Assembly (NCBI GenBank): GCA_025769875.1
Contig: JAGFNK010000320.1
Location: 1-60,704 of the forward strand
Direction of reading: 5' to 3'
Source of the DNA: Russula earlei
Taxonomy: Eukaryota; Basidiomycota; Agaricomycetes; Russulales; Russulaceae
DNA: 60,704 bases
This document shows, in pieces, positions 43,710 through 55,277 of the stretch (position 1 is its first letter; every line of letters starts with the position of its first letter). Position numbers and translations under genes: made by a program. The notes beneath the pieces are model-generated. The model saw only the letters and a list, made by a program, of their open reading frames with translations. It searched no databases and was not told the DNA's origin.

Positions 43710-45330
43710 ACACTGTGGTGGGTGTTGATCATTTGAAGATGTTGCATTGCAGTATGCCTCAATGGAGAGAGTAGTGGCCAGATATGGGTGTGGAGCTGAT
43801 GTGACAAGGTTGAATTGAGCACCAAGATCTTGATAGGATGTGGGAGAGGAGATGCACCTCCTTTACAAGGTAATCAATAAGCTCATCCTTTTATTTCATC
43901 TGGGCAAGAAGATATTCACATCTGCGAAAGGGTGAAAATGAGCATTCATTGTCATTGGAGAGGGAATGGGTGGGTGGGAATGGGCAGAGTTTGGCATTTT
44001 GGGAGAAGGGGCAATGGAAAGGGGGAAAGGGGGAAAGGTAGCCAGATTTTAAAGCCATGACAGTGCATAAAAATGGATGCTATTAGGCAGGAGAGGACTC
44101 ACTTTGGGGCACTCCTGGGTAATAGGCCTTGGACAATACAGTGGTGCTTGCCAGATCTGCAATGCTTGCACACATTCTCCCCAGAGGAAAATAACATTTC
44201 ATCTGATGTGCACATGGGATCAAGGTGCCAAGGATGAATGGATGAATGGGATTTGGAATTGTGGTTCACAGGGGAAGTGGAACATCAGTGCTGTTCTGTC
44301 ACATCAGTGGGGGGAGAGAGAACACATGTCAAGGTGTTTGCAATAGGTACACACTCTGGGACTGAGTAAGCAGTGAGGATACATTAGAGGCAAGACATGG
44401 AAGCATGGAACTAGGGTTAGGAGCCTGAGAAGCCAGGTTTGAGAGTGGGCATGAATTATCATTCAGGTGATAAAGAAAGAGGCAACATGAACATGAAACA
44501 GCAGGCAAGAAGAAAATTCAAGGCATTGAAGCAAGCCAGTCTGGGGTGTGCTGAGTTCATGGGGCTGGATGGTGATCCAAGATGGTTGTCTTGATCTGAG
44601 AGCAAGGACAAAGTGGAGAGGATGAGGGGAGAAGAGGGGGGTGAGATGGCTCACACATGGTTGTTTCAGGCTGACTGATACTAGGGGGAACTCAAGGGGA
44701 CTGTATTTCTGCTCTTCTTCCTACAGAGTAGCTAGGGTCTTTGTATATACAAGAAGGGAATACAAAGGAAACTAAGTAATGAAAGGAAATGAGATGAAAG
44801 GAAATTGAGTCTGGGTAAGGTGATCAAGGTGGTCATGGAAGTCTTGGGATGCAAACATGTCACATGAGCCAGGGCATGGCATGCACGTGTGGTCAGTGGC
44901 AAGGGGTGGGTGATGCAATCAAGATCTTGATGTCAGGCATGAGGTGGCTTGTGTGGCAAGGGCTGAGGATGAAAGGCAACAGGACAGAGGTGAGGTGTGG
45001 GAGGAGGCCAAGCATCACACATCACACACAGTCCACACATGGTTCCAAGGCCAGCAGTATGGCTCACCTTACAGCATGAAAATAAAATTGAAGGGAAGGG
45101 AAAGACATCAGCATACAAGAAAGTGGCAGTATAAGGTAAAGCACACACAGTTGATTAGTATCTGACTGAGGTACATTCCAGTCAATGTTTGTGCCTGCCA
45201 TGTCTTCATCTTTGTCAGTGTCAGGTCTGTGACATCAGGAAAAACACATATAAATCTTTTTCAGCTTTATAAAGTCTTTATAGAGTCAAAAAAGTTGATA
45301 AGTCAATGGTCACTTGGACTGACCCTAATT
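43710..45330 (-). repeat. Degenerate repeat related to the gag-like element 3' region
   Basis: The minus strand of 44690-45070 aligns by eye with 30560-30870 of T3, including CACAAGCCACCTCAT, the TATATA box and the CCCTAGCTACTCTGTAG stem region. The rest (43710-44690) has no coding signal and no match that I can see. Confidence 0.5.
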
Positions 45331-47645
45331 CTAGAAAGTCATGACCCAAATATCAACTATGTAGCCAAGAAAGTTGAGAAAGCTGCCTGAGTTCTGTAAA
45401 GTTCTCAAAAGTTGGAAAGTCACATCAGCCAGCCTTAGGGCTATTGACCAATTTATGGGGCTACTGCTAAAGTTAAGAGCCCTCTGTCCAATGTCAGTTT
45501 GCAACATATCTGCAGCTAGACTTCCACCACATGGTTTTTGATCAAAGTCACATGCTACATAAAAGTCATCCCATTTGTTGAACATGTTCACACTTTCAAG
45601 GTATTTGGTAAGGAGGGCCTTGTAGTTAGAATTAAATGGCCCTGGGTCTTGAAATTCTCCAGTTTCAAATGCTCGGACTGCATACTCCAACTGCATCATT
45701 GAGTCCAAAGGAGAGCCAGAATAAAGACAGGACTTACTGCGACAAGGATGATTGCAACAAGCCCAGGTGGACAGCCATATTCAACAAGGGATTCACAAAT
45801 GGTGTCATACAGTATGGCAGGTATGACAGGTCACTGGACCAAATGTCGCCAAACATGTGCATTTATGGGGAAGATGAACAGCCTGCACCAACAGCCACCA
45901 ACAGCCACCCGTACCCCACTGTTCCCAACACCCCTCTACCAGTTCTGCTGACATGCAGTCTCTTATCCATGGAGTCTGGTCTTATAGAGAAATTGCCATT
46001 GTACCCCTTTGCCACATCAATTCCCCATACCACAATGCAGCACCCCAAAACCCCTTTGAGAGCTATCTTTGCAGCAGTACAGCCACTGCACAAAAGTGTG
46101 ATCACCAGGCAGACCATGAGTCAACATGGAGTTCACTGAGGTAAGTACCCAATTAGCTTCCACCATGTATACAGCATGGGCATGCCCTCCCTGCGATTGT
46201 TTCTGTTGCTCTATCCTACTATTGTCCCTTGATACCTCCCTTCCATCCATTTCTGGGATACTATCATACACCATGCTGACCTATCTTCCACTAGTCATCA
46301 TCCCTTCCTTCTCCTACTCCTAACCACCAACCCTTGATGCCCTCACCATCACCTTCACTGCTGTCCTACAGTATCCTCCCAGAATCATTGTTGCACATGG
46401 CAACTACATGGGATTGCCCTCAGAACCATATGCACCCCATGACAGCTGTGCCATTACCAATCCACCCTCATCAAACCCAACAGTCACAGCTACAATCTGA
46501 CTGGCAGAGACAATAAGTAATGCCACCTCCAACACCACCGGCTTTTGATGCACGGGGAACAATGACAACTGGACAACACTGACAATGCAGGGATGACGAG
46601 GAGGGGAAGGATGAGAACAATGAGAGCAAGGACCAGGACCAGACGACACCAACAACAACAGAAGGGGCATGACAATGGGAGGGGCCGAGGAGAGGGACAA
46701 TGACAAGACCACAGCCCAGCACCTGCCCCTGCCTCTGCGAGCCACTGCTTGTGGGGGGGAGGGAGCATGGGTGCTAATGGCAACAGGGGGGAAGGACAAT
46801 GACAAGACAGTGAGGACCAGCATGATGGAGGGCAGGAACCACATCCTAGCCCCTCTCTCCAATGACAGGCAAGGCTCGACCTAGCACCCCCCCCTTCCGC
46901 CATGTGAGCATTGATTGGCTCACAGTGGTGGTGGTGGGTGTTACTGGGCCACAACCTCAGGTGAGATGAGCACGCAAACAACTACTGAAGACGAGTGCAG
47001 GGATGACTACCAGTGACATACCAGGCCACTACAACACACCACCCCTTGCTGCCACTGCAAGTGACTGCTTGCAGGGTGGATAAGGGGTGCTAATGATGCT
47101 GGGTATTGAAAAAATACCTGGCCCATGCCAATCCCTATTCAGTACTAGGGACTTTAACAGACTTTACAAACTTTACTACCTTTCCTGGCTTTATGGAGGC
47201 TTGAATGGTGCTTTACTACTTTACAAACTTTCAACTTTAGAAATACTCCCTATAAAGCTAAAAAGTTGAAAAAGCCATAAATTATCTTGTGTTTTTGCTG
47301 ATGGATGCTTGCACCTAGCAGCTTAGGAGGCGTGGAGTCATCCCTTCTTCAAAGGCAAGGATGCACAATGACGGTGGGGGCACAAGAAGAGCAGGCTCCG
47401 AGGGAGGGCAGTGTGGGACTGGTCCAAATATGTGATGTGGTCAGAAGACTCAGGTGGTCTGATGAGGAGGTGCTGGGCATGGAGGTGTATTAGGATACAG
47501 GAGATCAGGTTATTGGACGTCAACTGCATGAAGTTGTTAAGGCTCCAAAGTGCCTTAAATAAGATCAATGGTCACGTCTATAAACGCATCCTACCAATGC
47601 AGATATGCTTGAGTCAAGCAAGCAATACTCGTGGAGGGGAAGGAG
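45331..47645. other. Unassigned region, possibly a decayed element
   Basis: A forward reading at about 45730-45960 (RTYCDKDDCNKPRWTAIFNK and following) and a minus reading at 45331-45708 (MQLEYAVRAFETGEFQDPGP) look protein-like but I recognise neither. About 45250-45310 and 47190-47275 share CTTTTTCA.CTTT-type blocks in opposite orientation, a possible weak inverted repeat. 46550-46870 is G/A-rich low complexity. Confidence 0.3.
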
Positions 47646-48122
47646 TGTTAGATCCTTCTAGAGTATGACAACAAGATGAGAGGGGCTCTGCAGACAGGGT
47701 AGGAGTCAACTGTTTGGGATTGGCAAACTAAGTCGAGCTTAAGGCTCAACTGTTTCTACTGGAGGCTTTATATAGCCCTACAGGGATAAGGTTCATGCTA
47801 CTGTAGTACTGGTTGGTGCTATAGAAGCAAAAGGTGGCTCATAGAAGCGAGGTTGCTTCTATGTAAATGATCTCGGTGCTGGAAGCATTAAGTGCTTCCC
47901 CAATCAAGGAATCGACATACGTGGCGGTACAGGAACATCTGGGACAGAAGCAATGCTACTCATTGCTTCTTCAGTACATCTTCTAAAAGATACGATCAAC
48001 GCATTCCGAATGTGATGTCAACGAACATAAATGATCAAGATCTGACGCACGCATAATGCAAACAGTGCAGTCCATAGTTCAGGTGTTCCGGCATCTTCCG
48101 GACCCCAAACCACTCGGTAACA
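47646..48122 (-). repeat. LTR distantly related to element B family
   Basis: 477 bp, TGTTAGATCC to CGGTAACA. Contains AGTCGAGC-ttaag-GCTCAACT (47731-47751), the same stem as element B, with a TATATA box on the left side when read in reverse. Flanks AGGAG and GAAGT do not match, so either it is not a simple solo LTR or the duplication has decayed. A purine-rich GGAGGGGAAGGAG just left of it could instead be a polypurine tract of a plus-strand element. Confidence 0.65.
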
Positions 48123-48150
48123 GAAGTGTGATTGGGTGGTCATTCAGAAC

Positions 48151-49604
48151 TAGGGTTTTTCTGGCCTGGCTTGGCCTGAAAGCGCTGGCTTTGGTTTGGC
48201 CCGAGGCACCTTTGGCTTACTAAAATCCCAGGCTGGGCCAAAGCTGTCAATTACAGCTCAGCTCCAGCTTGGCTTGGCCTGGGCCATGACTTTTGTATGT
48301 AAATAAAATGTTGATTCTGGGTTGGTCACCAATGATAGTATGTATGGGAAGATACTAAGCTACTCAGACCAATACATTGTCTCCTCATTGTCAATCAGTA
48401 GTAGGGCTGTGCACCATCCGTATTATGGCCACGGCCGTACAATGCATGGTAGGTTGATGGATATGGGTGACCATATACTGTCCATATACTGAATACTCTT
48501 GAGCTCTGACAGTACGGTAGCAATACCATATTATGGTCAACGGAAATGTATTCATGTGCAAAATTCAATATAATGTACTACAGCCAACATTACAGTGCAG
48601 CTGTGGCCTGCGCACATGCAAGATGAAAGGGACAGAGAGGAGCAAGGTTGTGCCCTGGAATGCAACATGCACATGCAAGAGTGTGTGTGTGTGAGTGTTC
48701 TCAAGGGAATGGTTCACAAGCAGATGAGAAGTTTATTGCAGAGGCAAAAGCTCTTGATTCAATTCCCCTGAGCTACTGTACAAGATGGTAGCTACTTAAA
48801 TACAAAAGTGCTACTCAAGAGTCCTGTTCTTCCTACTGCAAATCCGCAAGCATGAGGCAATGATGTCAGGGGCAAGACACTAGGGCCAGCGAGCCCTCAC
48901 ATAGTGCATTGATGATGACATGCCTGCGTCATCCGGGTCCATGCATAGATGTGTGGTGGGCGAGGATGATGCTTAAGGATGAGTGGGCTGGAGCTGAGGC
49001 AAGTGACATTGACAGTGATTGACTTGAGCTAATGTTGTAGTCTGCTGACATGGGGCGAGGACCACAGCAGGGATGTTGTCAAGAGGCAAGTGTGCAAGAA
49101 AGAAGAGGAAATGAAGGAAGAAGGGAGAGTGAACACATGGCGCAGGAGGGGGCTGGTACAGCGCCCAACAAAGAGCTAGAGAGAGAGCTGATATCCTTGA
49201 CAAGTTGTTTGACTGTGTCGGGAGTGGATATTTTGGATGCAGAAGGGGGAGGAGTGCAAGTTGACAACACAAAGATAGGCATTGGGCACATTGACATATA
49301 GGCCACCATGACTTACATTGTACATGTACTTGAGCAAAAAGGAAGGTTGAGAGGGAAGCGCAGATATGACGATGAAAAATGACAGGGAACAACAGTGTGT
49401 CTGTGCAAAGTTGATAAATTAAAGTTTGATGATTACCCCCCAAAAAAGGTCAAAGCTGCGGCTTGGTGGCCCGGCTTTGGCTTTTCAAATCATAGGCCGG
49501 GCCAAAGCCGTCACGAAGCCGTCACTTTGGCCCGGCTCGGCCCGGCCTATTTCGGCCCGGCTTGGCCCGGCTCACTGCCTGAAGCCGGGCCGGGCACAAC
49601 CCTA
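48151..49604. mobile_element. Non-autonomous hAT-like element
   Basis: 1454 bp. Termini TAGGGTTTTTCTGGCCTGGC and, inverted, TAGGGTTGTGCCCGGCCCGG. Flanks TTCAGAAC (48143-48150) and TTCGGAAC (49605-49612) form an 8-bp duplication with one CpG-type difference. Length and TAGGGYTGTGC ends are typical of hAT. Inside, another TAGGGCTGTGCACCATCCG (48412) looks like the end of a second hAT-type element whose partner I did not find. No transposase. Confidence 0.72.
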
Positions 49605-49763
49605 TTCGGAACTCGGCGGTTGGCAATGTGAGCGTCATCACGGACCCCCAATCTCGTCTCAGACATGATCCGACGAACCCTGGAGTGTATTTCGACGTCC
49701 GCCACGAACACATGCATATGTCATAGCACTCGGCCGTTTCAATAGTATCTACTGTCCTACTCT

Positions 49764-50642
49764 CTAGGCGGATTCCTCCACTATCGGATCCAAAGTTGGT
49801 GCATGTTCCTCGGAAGGACGGCGGAAAACACGGCGATGCTCCCGCACCTCGCTTCCGCTTTCCTTTGGCTCATCCTGCTCCTCTACTGTCGTAAAGAGAG
49901 TCTTCGGCTCACTCTTCTGCGCCCCTGTTCCCTTTCGCGCAAGGCTGGGGTGACGATCTTTTGGTTCCTTCTTCCCAAGCTGCTTCCCACTTTTGCAAGG
50001 TAAACTCAATTTTGGGGATTCGACAAAAATTGAAAAACATACGAAACAGTGTTTGATGGGAGCGCGAACGACGGAGGGATGCCAACGGCGAAGCAGAAAA
50101 GGGCAATGATGGGCAACGGACGCATCTGGTGCGTGGTATCGTCGATTCAAAAATATGAAAAAGTCTCCAAGGGTGTGAAAATGCCGGTAACCAGTACCAA
50201 GCCGCGTGGAACGAATGGGAGCACAGCTCTCGGGTGTGAGGGTCAAACCCGCCTCCTTTGTCCGTTCTTATACTCCTCGACCCTCGGGATACCGGCGAGG
50301 ATTGGAAGCCTCCATCATCAATCGTTTATGCGTTTGAGCGTTAAGAGTCCCAAGCGCCTCAAAACTCCCGCACTGCCGGTGCCACAGTGCTCCCACCTCA
50401 TCAAATGATAGCAAGTACTCAATCCACAACTTGAAATATATAAAAAACCTTTCCAAGTCCGACCGGGCAAGGCGTGCGTTCTTCCCAGTGATTACGGAGT
50501 CGCGTTGATCCCGCCTTTGGGCCCTCATTTCTTCAATAGTGGATCCACATCCGCTGGGAGGTGGGGCAAACCTCTTCTCGTTATCATGACAAAGCAAACC
50601 TGCCAACGCAGATATCACGCTCGGATATTGATATTTTGCCAT
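49764..50642 (-). CDS. Possible hypothetical host gene (two or more exons)
   Basis: ATG at 50642 opens MAKYQYPSVISALAGLLCHD, then a charged region (IEEMRAQRRDQRDSVITGKN). A downstream frame ending at 49764 reads CKSGKQLGKKEPKDRHPSLA and EEQDEPKESGSEVREHRRVF, then PTLDPIVEESA and a stop. Intron borders are unclear. The GC content and codon pattern differ from the surrounding transposons, which is the main reason to suspect a host gene. No family recognised. Confidence 0.3.
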
Positions 50643-51057
50643 CAGTCGTCATCATGATGGTCATGATGTGCCCTCAGGGTCAACCACCTAGTGGCCAGTG
50701 TGTGGCCGCAAGTGGGCCGTGACAGCCACTCCACCGAGTTGCCCTGGCAGTTCTGCGGCGCTGTGGTACTCGATCGACCCCACAAATACATCAGTGATGG
50801 CTACACGCAGAATGGAGCGGCCTCGTTCTAGATGACGTGGGTAGCGGTATGAATGCGGGGGACATAAAGACACAAAAATGAGGGCCTAGAGCTGCGAGGG
50901 AATGTGGGTGCTCTTGGGGTTGCTGCGCCGGCTGATTCCTTGCTGGCCGGACGCGGGGCACAAGTCTACACATGTTTGTGGAATTGGCAAGAACTTGGAC
51001 ATGCCTGGCCAGCCAGTTGGTTCACTTCAGCCTATGGACTAGTAACTCGACGATACT
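50643..51057. other. No gene seen
   Basis: GC-rich intergenic-looking sequence with no consistent frame or repeat. Confidence 0.35.
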
Positions 51058-52246
51058 CATCAGGAAAAACCTCCCTTGATAACCCCTTGATAATTCCAGA
51101 TATTATTAGATAATATATCGATATTCTCGATTATCGCTCATTACCCTTGTCCCCCCCATAGGCTACTGATAAATTATCATTTGGAAGCTAACATGCATAA
51201 CCCACAATAATCTCATCTGGATTATTGAAAATTTATCACTCGGTATCACTCGGTATTCAGACGTTGCAATGTAATAAACAGTGATAATATTTGTGTAATT
51301 GTTTAAGTTATAAGCAAAGTGTCCAATAGCATTATGAAATTGATGCATGCCGGGTATAATAACAAAAACATGAATAGGATTTTCAGAACAGACGACTCAC
51401 AGTTAGATCAGTGGTTGTTGAAACCACAAACAAAAACTCAATCTTAAAGGGTATCAAGGTCAAGCTCAGCAATCTGTACTCCTGAGATTCGAGTCGAACG
51501 AGTCGAAACAGAGGCCGTGGTGTAAATAAATAGTCAGTGATACAATAACCACATAATCATAATACAGTAAAGAACGTACTCACCTTGCCAGAGAGTATAG
51601 CGGCCATCAAATTTGGGGATGAGGCAATGGGCTGTTGACCACCTGTTTCGCAACGACATGAAAATCAAAGAAAAAAAGAAAAACGCACGCGGGAAAACAT
51701 GCGTTTCTTGCCATCCGGTATCGAGTGTGGGGATTGTACCATCGCCTGTGGAGGGAACTTGGAGCACTTGAGGAGAGGGCGGAGGGTATGAGAGAAAGCC
51801 CACTAAAACGAAAAGGACAAACGCACCTGATCATGCGAATATCACGCGCACGCGCGAGAGAAAGCAATGAAAACGATAAAACTATAGAAAGAAACGAAGA
51901 AAAAAAAAACGCAGAGCCCAACGCGTGAAAATTGTGCACGCGGGAAAAAATGTCGCATGATCAGGTATTCGAATATGGAGTGGTAAGAAAAAGTAAGAAA
52001 AAAAAGGGGAAAAAAAAGGCCACTGTGACTGTTCTGACCTGACAGTGGGGTCTGGAAGGGCTTGTTACCTGCAAATTCGTGCCTCGCAAGCGTCTTTTCC
52101 TTCAATTTCGGCTGGTGAAAAGAAATTTTCAGGAACATGATGGAGCAAGCAGGTTGTATGACTTGAGACTCAAACACGTCTCGATCCAGCATAATCCTGA
52201 AACCTTCGATCTGTTCGTCCACCCAGTCTTGACGAACGGAGCGCCG

Positions 52247-52937
52247 TCAGTCATGCGCACGTCCAATTAACGAGCGAGCGAGACGCCATTCGATGTACCT
52301 GTCTGTGCACGCAGCGCCACACGTCTCGCCCACCTTACAGTGACTCCTACCAGCCGGACTATCGTTCTCGCTATAGGGACTCGCACGGCTCCTCCCGACA
52401 CGACTCAGATGGGCGAGGAAGAGATCGCGACGAAAAACGACTCCGGACGCAAGTTTATAAAGTTTCGGTGTGCCATGATCAGATCTGCGAGCTGACATCA
52501 ACACTAGTGATCCAATGAAGCGGTGGGCATACCCTTTGGCAGGAGTCATGGGCCTGAATGAGGGATAGTAGCCAATGGCGAGGTAGGAAATGGCCAAAAT
52601 TGTCGGAGCGCGCATTCGTTGTGAGGGGTGTCGTGAAATTAAGATGATGAACAGTCGTGGAAGTATGCCAGTGATCATGGACAAGATGGCACTATAGAGA
52701 AAATATAAAGGTTGTTGGCAACCAGCACCAACTCGGGGAAGAAATACTGCTGGGAAGGACGGCCAGTGACATTTGAGGGATTTGGAAGCGGGGAGAACGG
52801 CCTTTCGTGGGCCTGCAAATGGCCGCGTACATCCGCACCGCGCGACCTATTCCTGGAAGACATAAGTTAGTGAGCACTGTACACAGTAGAGGAGAGAGGG
52901 GAGAGAATAACGAAAACTTACAAAATGCGTGAGACAC
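52247..52937 (-). pseudogene. Possible minus-strand exons, unidentified
   Basis: A good intron (GTAAGTTTTCG at about 52924 to CTTCCAG at about 52862) precedes an open reading, and a 145-codon frame follows (GILPRLFIILISRHPSQRMR onward) with hydrophobic then basic character. Upstream reads GDDAAIKTLTRCLTHF. I do not recognise it, and the join gives a stop in one phase. Confidence 0.25.
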
Positions 52938-53849
52938 CTCGTGAGCGTCTTGATGGCTGCGTCATCACCGCGATCCTGGCCATGCTGTTGCTGTGAGTAA
53001 AATGTGTGTAAAATAAAAGCAATAAAAAAGCGCACCGAGTTTGTGGTCACACAGAATTGTTTTCATGGGCATTGGGCATTCTTGTGGTCTGGCCTGGAGT
53101 CGCCACGTGTCACTGCAGTGACACAGGAGGAGACGGGATTGGGGGGACGCAGGTAGAAGAAGAGCTTTCAGGGGCCTGCTTGGAAGAAGAGTGTGGGAAG
53201 CAGAGGGAGAGGATGAGAGAGAGGGCGCGAAAACGAAAACGAAAAACGCACGTGTAGAAATCATAGCTCGCGGGAAAATTCGAATCACTGTGAAATAGCC
53301 AGTGAGATATTGAGGAGACTGGCAACTTGGGAGTCTTGAACTGGGACCATGGGGAAGGAAGAGTGGGAATGGAAAGGACTGGAAAGGAAGGAGACGAAGT
53401 GGAGGAGAGGAAGGACGGCAAAACGAAAAACGAACACGCGCCGCGGTTGAAAGATTTTTTCATTGCTGAGTAATATATTGGTGAGTGAGAGGTGCCCACC
53501 CCAATCCGGTGACCCTCCCACCCAGCTCATTGTTTTCTTCCAAGTCGTGCGCGCCACGCTTCACGAGTGCGAGTGTCGTTACATCGTCCCCATTCAATTG
53601 GACAACTCCAACTTCTCATTGGTTACCTCTCACAAGATAATCGAAGCACACACATCACATCAACCATCCGTTGAATGAGTGTCGCCATGCTACGAACCCT
53701 TATGAATGCATTGGACAATGGGAAAGGGGAGACGTTTTACACAAGGTGAGTTATACTGAACTTAAGCCTTTTCAAGACCACAATTGGTGCAGATATATAT
53801 AGTTAATGTCCGTCCTTCAACGTCCTGCCGCGCATTTCCACTGCAACGA

Positions 53850-54330
53850 TGCCCACCTGCCACATTCCGGAACGCCCTCGTCATCGCCACTCCCCTCGCA
53901 CCTCCGCCATCCTGCAAGCAACAGACATCGCGCCCTTGCGATCGCTTTTGCGCGCGCGCTCTCCCGACAAACTGATGCACCCCAAAACGATGGCTGATCG
54001 GCCCTGCCCAACGCCACTCCCTCGCCGCCTTCATCATCCTGCCAACACACGCCGCGCGATTGCGATCACCTTCGCACGCGCGTTCCCCTGACAAATCGAC
54101 ACACACGAAGGCCGAACGGTCCCGCCCAACGCCACTCCCCCACCTCCATCATCTCGCCGTCGCGCGCGCGCGCCCTCCCGACAAATCGACACACCACACG
54201 AAGGCCGAATGGTCCCGCCCAACGCCACTCCCTCGCCGCCTCCATCACGCCAGCACACGCCTCGCGATCGGGTTCTTCCGATAAACCGGCGCACCCCAAA
54301 GTGAAGGCCAAACGGTCCCGCCCAACGCCA
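53850..54330 (+). repeat. GC-rich minisatellite, four imperfect ~90-125-bp units
   Basis: CGACAAA(T/C)CGACACAC-type blocks recur at about 53963, 54089, 54178 and 54280, each followed by GGTCCCGCCCAACGCCACTC or a close variant. Several units contain GCGATTGCGATC and CGCGCGCG runs. A weaker unit lies near 54590. High CpG density contrasts with the CpG-depleted transposons. Confidence 0.65.
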
Positions 54331-55277
54331 ATGCCCTCGATGTCATTGAGCGGCGTTCTGGCTTTCAGGTACTTTCTTTCAATTCCCTTTCTCTTTTCTT
54401 TCTCTTCTTTTCTTTTACGTTCTTGCCGTTGGTCTAGGGTATGCGGGACTGTCCTGGTGGACCTATTGGAATCGGAATCATCGTGCACGGCGGAGACGAC
54501 GCTCCACGTGCCGCAGCTGCTCCCCCAGCGCCTGCACGCTCACCACGCGCGCGATTTTACGCGCTTGACCCCGCCTCCATCATCCCGACATGTCGCGCCA
54601 CTACGATCGCCTTCGCGCATGCTCACCCACCTCTCACTTGGCTTTCCTTTCCCTTTCCATTCTTTTTTTATTTTCTCTTCTTTTAGCCACTCGAATCTGG
54701 TCTACAAACATGAACATACGAGTAGGCTAGTCTATAATAATAGAACCTGAGTTCTATCATTCTGAATGTCCCTGCATGCGTGTGTTCCCTCCTTTGGGCG
54801 AGGGTGTGAAGTATCAAGATGGGTCGAAGGGGCCGGGGCGGAAGAATTGGCTGAGTGATGAGAAGAGGGGCGATAATTTCGCCCTGAATGGGGAGACATT
54901 ATCGACTACCTGTATTTCCGGCCGATATAGTATACTATTACTTGGCTGGGCAATAGACGGAGACGCAACAGTCAATACACATTGAAAACATTTGCTAACT
55001 AACTATCCGCATGGAAATAAAGAGTCTGCCTTCTAATTCCAAGCAATGCTATGCCTCAGCCTTGAAACCCCAGTTATACGACGGCTTGGCTGAAGTATGC
55101 GCTTAGCTGCCGTACTTTTGACGACCGCAAGTGATCGAGTGATCGAGCGGGGAGCGGGACTTACTGACAGTTATTGACAGTTATTGACAGCTATTACATG
55201 ATTATCTGCCTTATTTCGCTTATTGCTAAATTATTCTGTACCTAGCTCCTCGCTAGCAAAGGAGGTTTTTCCTGATG

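Larger units (their letters stand above)
51058..55277. other. 4.2 kb segment bounded by a 21-bp inverted repeat
   Basis: CATCAGGAAAAACCTCCC (51058) and its inverse at 55257-55277 match at 20 of 21 bases. No target duplication is evident beyond a possible AT. It contains AT-rich ends, possible spliced exons on the minus strand (52247-52937), repeated TTTTCCCGCG / CGTTTTTCGTTTT motifs and a GC-rich minisatellite. It could be an unknown TIR element or host sequence with a chance repeat. Confidence 0.35.

Noticed and set aside
46404..46981. Leu/Ser/Val-rich minus-strand frames as membrane proteins
   Set aside because: They arise from a G/A-rich low-complexity stretch on the plus strand and overlap each other in several frames.
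47641..48127. Clean 5-bp duplication around the 47646 LTR
   Set aside because: AGGAG and GAAGT do not match even allowing CpG changes, so no duplication is claimed.
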